DNA of 64,000 nucleotides, from contig NZ_JAFEUM010000011.1 in assembly GCF_016900875.1 (NCBI RefSeq), forward strand, positions 1 to 64,000, written 5' to 3'. The position numbers and the translations under genes are program-made. Numbering within the stretch: position 1 is the stretch's first letter; every line of letters begins with the position of its first letter. Positions 62,142 to 64,000 of this stretch are shown piece after piece. The stretch comes from Vibrio ulleungensis (lineage in GTDB: Bacteria; Pseudomonadota; Gammaproteobacteria; Enterobacterales; Vibrionaceae). A model generated the notes under the pieces. The model was not told where the DNA came from. It was given only the letters and a program-made list of their open reading frames with translations, and ran no database searches.

Positions 62142-62554
62142 TGACCAGCGTCTTCCGGTTCGTAGGGCGTACGTTGCTCGTTGCCGCCGCGATAGTCAGC
62201 GTAGGCTGTTCTTCTCAAATGGAGCAGCAACGTGAACTCGAATTACTTGCTGATCGTAGAGCCGAAATACTCTCTTCTGGTCTTCCAGTCAGTTATGGTT
62301 CGCTGTCTATTGTTCGTGCTCAAGCCAAGCAAAATCGAGTTATTTTGGAGATGCTTTACGCTGACGATTCGACGCTGTCCGCACAGGCGCTATATCAACA
62401 AGCCGAAAAGTATTACTGCAGCAACAGTGAGATACAAACAACGTTGAAGCAAGGGTTAGTGTATGAAATTCGCATTCGCAACAGCCGTGGTCAACTGACC
62501 GTAAACGAGCTAATTAGCGAAAGCACCTGCAACCCTAGTGCCCCAGGCTCCTAG
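62141..62554 (+). CDS. Lipoprotein resembling the AspS/GspS-beta type II secretion pilotin
   Basis: A protein of 137 residues from a GTG that overlaps the yciI stop (TAGTG). Lipoprotein signal with VSVGC (Cys23). After it comes an Arg/Glu-rich helix and a small alpha/beta domain with YYCSNSEIQ and a C-terminal cysteine (STC), spaced as for the single disulfide of AspS-type pilotins, and EIRIRNSRGQLTVNEL. Known: such pilotins carry the GspD secretin to the outer membrane. The call rests on pattern and on remembered synteny with yciI in vibrios; other small lipoprotein families are possible. Confidence 0.55.
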   Translation: MTSVFRFVGRTLLVAAAIVSVGCSSQMEQQRELELLADRRAEILSSGLPVSYGSLSIVRAQAKQNRVILEMLYADDSTLSAQALYQQAEKYYCSNSEIQTTLKQGLVYEIRIRNSRGQLTVNELISESTCNPSAPGS

Positions 62555-62652
62555 CTATCAGACGTAAATAAGGCTCTAGTTCTATTCGTCTAGAGCCTGT
62601 ATATCGCTTTCCACAGCTCAACATTTAAAAAAATGACAAACGGTGAAAGAAA

Positions 62653-62682
62653 GTGCTAGAAAGCACGGTCTGTTAACAGACC
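62653..62682. promoter_or_regulatory. Dyad pair upstream of the ynjB-like gene
   Basis: A perfect 16-bp palindrome GGTCTGTTAACAGACC (62667-62682) is directly preceded by GTGCT/AGCAC (62653-62666). No T-run follows, so an operator or 5'-leader structure is more likely than a terminator. Confidence 0.45.
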
Positions 62683-62704
62683 AATCAATCTTGGAAAGGA
62701 AACC

Positions 62705-63862
62705 ATGAAAAAAACTCTACTCATTGCTGGATTGTCGCTGGCAATCTCAACCGCAGCCTCAGCTACAAATCCAGACGTTAACGACTGGGATGCTGTCATT
62801 GAACAAGCCCAAAACCAAACAGTATACTTTCACGCATGGGGCGGCAGCCAAGAGATCAATAACTACTTAAAATGGGCTGACCAACAACTACAATCTCAAT
62901 ATAACGTGACGCTAAAGCACGTGAAAGTCGCCGACATTGCAGAAACAGGCGCAAAATTATTGGCAGAAAAAGCGGCGAACAACCACTCGGGCGGCTCTGT
63001 AGACATGGTATGGATCAACGGCGAAAACTTTAAGTCGATGAAAAACAACCAACTGCTGTTTGGTCCTTTTGCACCTTCATTGCCGAATTGGCAACATGTA
63101 AACCTCGATCTTCCAGTAGACAGCGACTTTTCTGAACCAACACTCGGTTTAGAAGCACCCTGGGGTGTTGGGCAACTGGTGTTTATTCATGATCAACAAA
63201 CACTCAATAACCCACCTCAGACTTATACCGAACTACTTAGTTACGCAAAAGCATTCCCTGGAAAAATTAGCTACCCTAAGCCACCAGAGTTTCATGGCTC
63301 CAGCTTCCTTAAGGCCGTGCTTATTGAACTAACCAATAACGATCCACAGTTGCAACAACCGGTTGATGAACAAACGTTTGACGCGTTTACAGCACCTTTA
63401 TGGAGCTATCTAGACGAGCTTCACCCAAATAGTTGGCGTGCAGGTAAACAATTTCCATCAGGCACAGCGCAAACACTACAACTGCTTGATGATGGTGAGC
63501 TAGACCTTGCCATTTCGTTTAACCCTAATGCGGTATTTTCGGCGCAAGAAAACGGTACACTCGCAGAAAGCACCGCGTCATATGCAATGCAATCTGGCGC
63601 ACTGTCTAACATTCATTTTATGGCGATCCCATGGAATGCCCAGTCTAAGGCTGGTGCTTTAGTGGCAATCAACTTCTTATTGAGCCCAGAAGCACAATCA
63701 CGAAAAGGCGATCTGTCGATTTGGGGTGACCCGTCGGTATTGAAGCAATCTGTACTGACTGGTAGTGCGGCTAAAACCAAGCTGCATAAATCGGTACCTG
63801 AGCCACACCCAAGCTGGCAAACCGCTCTCGAGCAAGCGTGGTTAAAGCGCTACAATCAATAA
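62705..63862 (+). CDS. ynjB: ABC transporter substrate-binding protein, YnjB-like
   Basis: A protein of 385 residues behind TTGGAAAGGA, with a signal peptide (cleavage after ASA, about residue 20). The mature part follows the class II extracellular binding-protein pattern (VYFHAWGGSQEINNYLKW, DMVWINGENFKSMKNN, EAPWGVGQLVFIHD). This matches the YnjB/YnjC/YnjD transporter of uncertain substrate, related to thiamine and Fe(III) binding proteins. The permease gene begins 12 bases downstream. The operator-like palindrome before it may control the transporter. Confidence 0.75.
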   Translation: MKKTLLIAGLSLAISTAASATNPDVNDWDAVIEQAQNQTVYFHAWGGSQEINNYLKWADQQLQSQYNVTLKHVKVADIAETGAKLLAEKAANNHSGGSVDMVWINGENFKSMKNNQLLFGPFAPSLPNWQHVNLDLPVDSDFSEPTLGLEAPWGVGQLVFIHDQQTLNNPPQTYTELLSYAKAFPGKISYPKPPEFHGSSFLKAVLIELTNNDPQLQQPVDEQTFDAFTAPLWSYLDELHPNSWRAGKQFPSGTAQTLQLLDDGELDLAISFNPNAVFSAQENGTLAESTASYAMQSGALSNIHFMAIPWNAQSKAGALVAINFLLSPEAQSRKGDLSIWGDPSVLKQSVLTGSAAKTKLHKSVPEPHPSWQTALEQAWLKRYNQ

Positions 63863-63874
63863 TAACGGATAAAG

Positions 63875-64000
63875 ATGTACCGAACACTTGGATGGCTCAT
63901 TGCCTCGCTTTCAATTTTACCGCTGATCCCCGGAATATTTGGCGTCATTGCATCGGCATTAGGTTATATGCCGATGCTTGGCCTCAATCACGTCGGGATC
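63875..64000 (+). CDS. ynjC: ABC transporter permease, YnjC-like (N-terminal 42 codons; cut by window edge)
   Basis: The visible part MYRTLGWLIASLSILPLIPG starts a first membrane helix, followed by GIFGVIASALGYMPMLGL. Spacing and direction place it in one operon with the binding-protein gene. The rest of the gene lies outside the window. Confidence 0.7.
   Translation, partial: MYRTLGWLIASLSILPLIPGIFGVIASALGYMPMLGLNHVGI

Overview
The window looks like a chromosome segment of a marine member of the Vibrionaceae (Gammaproteobacteria). Three blocks support this. The uvrY-uvrC-pgsA-tRNA(Gly/Cys/Leu) block has the arrangement known from E. coli. The rluB-yciO-rnm-trpLEGDCBA block carries a trp promoter/operator and attenuator very close to the E. 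coli ones. The genes panP, hexR, fabV, nspC, a carboxynorspermidine synthase and a fused diaminobutyrate aminotransferase/decarboxylase form a Vibrio-typical set. Genus and species cannot be fixed from sequence reading alone.

Layout. 1-5.7 kb: the N-terminal 1172 codons of a giant LapA-like repeat adhesin with a TAAG retention module, divergent from a TolC-like outer-membrane channel and an OmpA-like lipoprotein. 5.7-9.4 kb: queC, a Nudix-PAP2 fusion, an acetyltransferase and two small membrane proteins. 9.4-13.6 kb: a BtuFCD-like ABC transporter behind a cobalamin riboswitch, a divergent adenosyltransferase-like gene and a LysE exporter. 13.6-25.3 kb: a PEP-CTERM protein behind a sigma-54-type promoter, an M32 carboxypeptidase, serC, a DUF945 protein, a small barrel protein, a TfoX-family gene, lysO, panP and hexR. 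25.3-34.7 kb: alcohol dehydrogenase, grxA, fabV, an ACT-domain regulator and the norspermidine pathway. 35-41 kb: the most unusual region. 41.2-45.3 kb: six tRNAs, pgsA, uvrC, uvrY. 45.6-51.9 kb: polB, a nucleotidyltransferase-like protein, an RraB-like protein, rluB, yciO, rnm. 51.9-58.8 kb: the complete trp operon. 58.9-64 kb: a chemoreceptor, yciB-yciA-yciI, a candidate type II secretion pilotin and the start of a ynjBC-type ABC transporter.

The region at 35.2-41.1 kb is the best candidate for an undescribed system. Two paralogous secreted proteins are made almost entirely of Asn/Ser/Asp-rich repeats with an identical 33-33-33-45-33 residue layout. They are followed in the same direction by a small secreted protein, a periplasmic C39 peptidase and another small secreted protein. 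Both small proteins carry a double-glycine-leader-like motif of the kind C39 peptidases cleave. A convergent outer-membrane barrel gene and a divergent CsgD/VpsT-type LuxR regulator flank the set. The layout recalls the Pseudomonas Fap functional-amyloid operon (fibre subunits, C39 protease FapD, barrel exporter FapF), but the repeats are different and the regulator is curli/Vps-like. With the LapA-like adhesin, the norspermidine genes and the PEP-CTERM protein, the window is rich in probable surface and biofilm functions.

All functional calls come from reading motifs, lengths and gene order. No database search was run.
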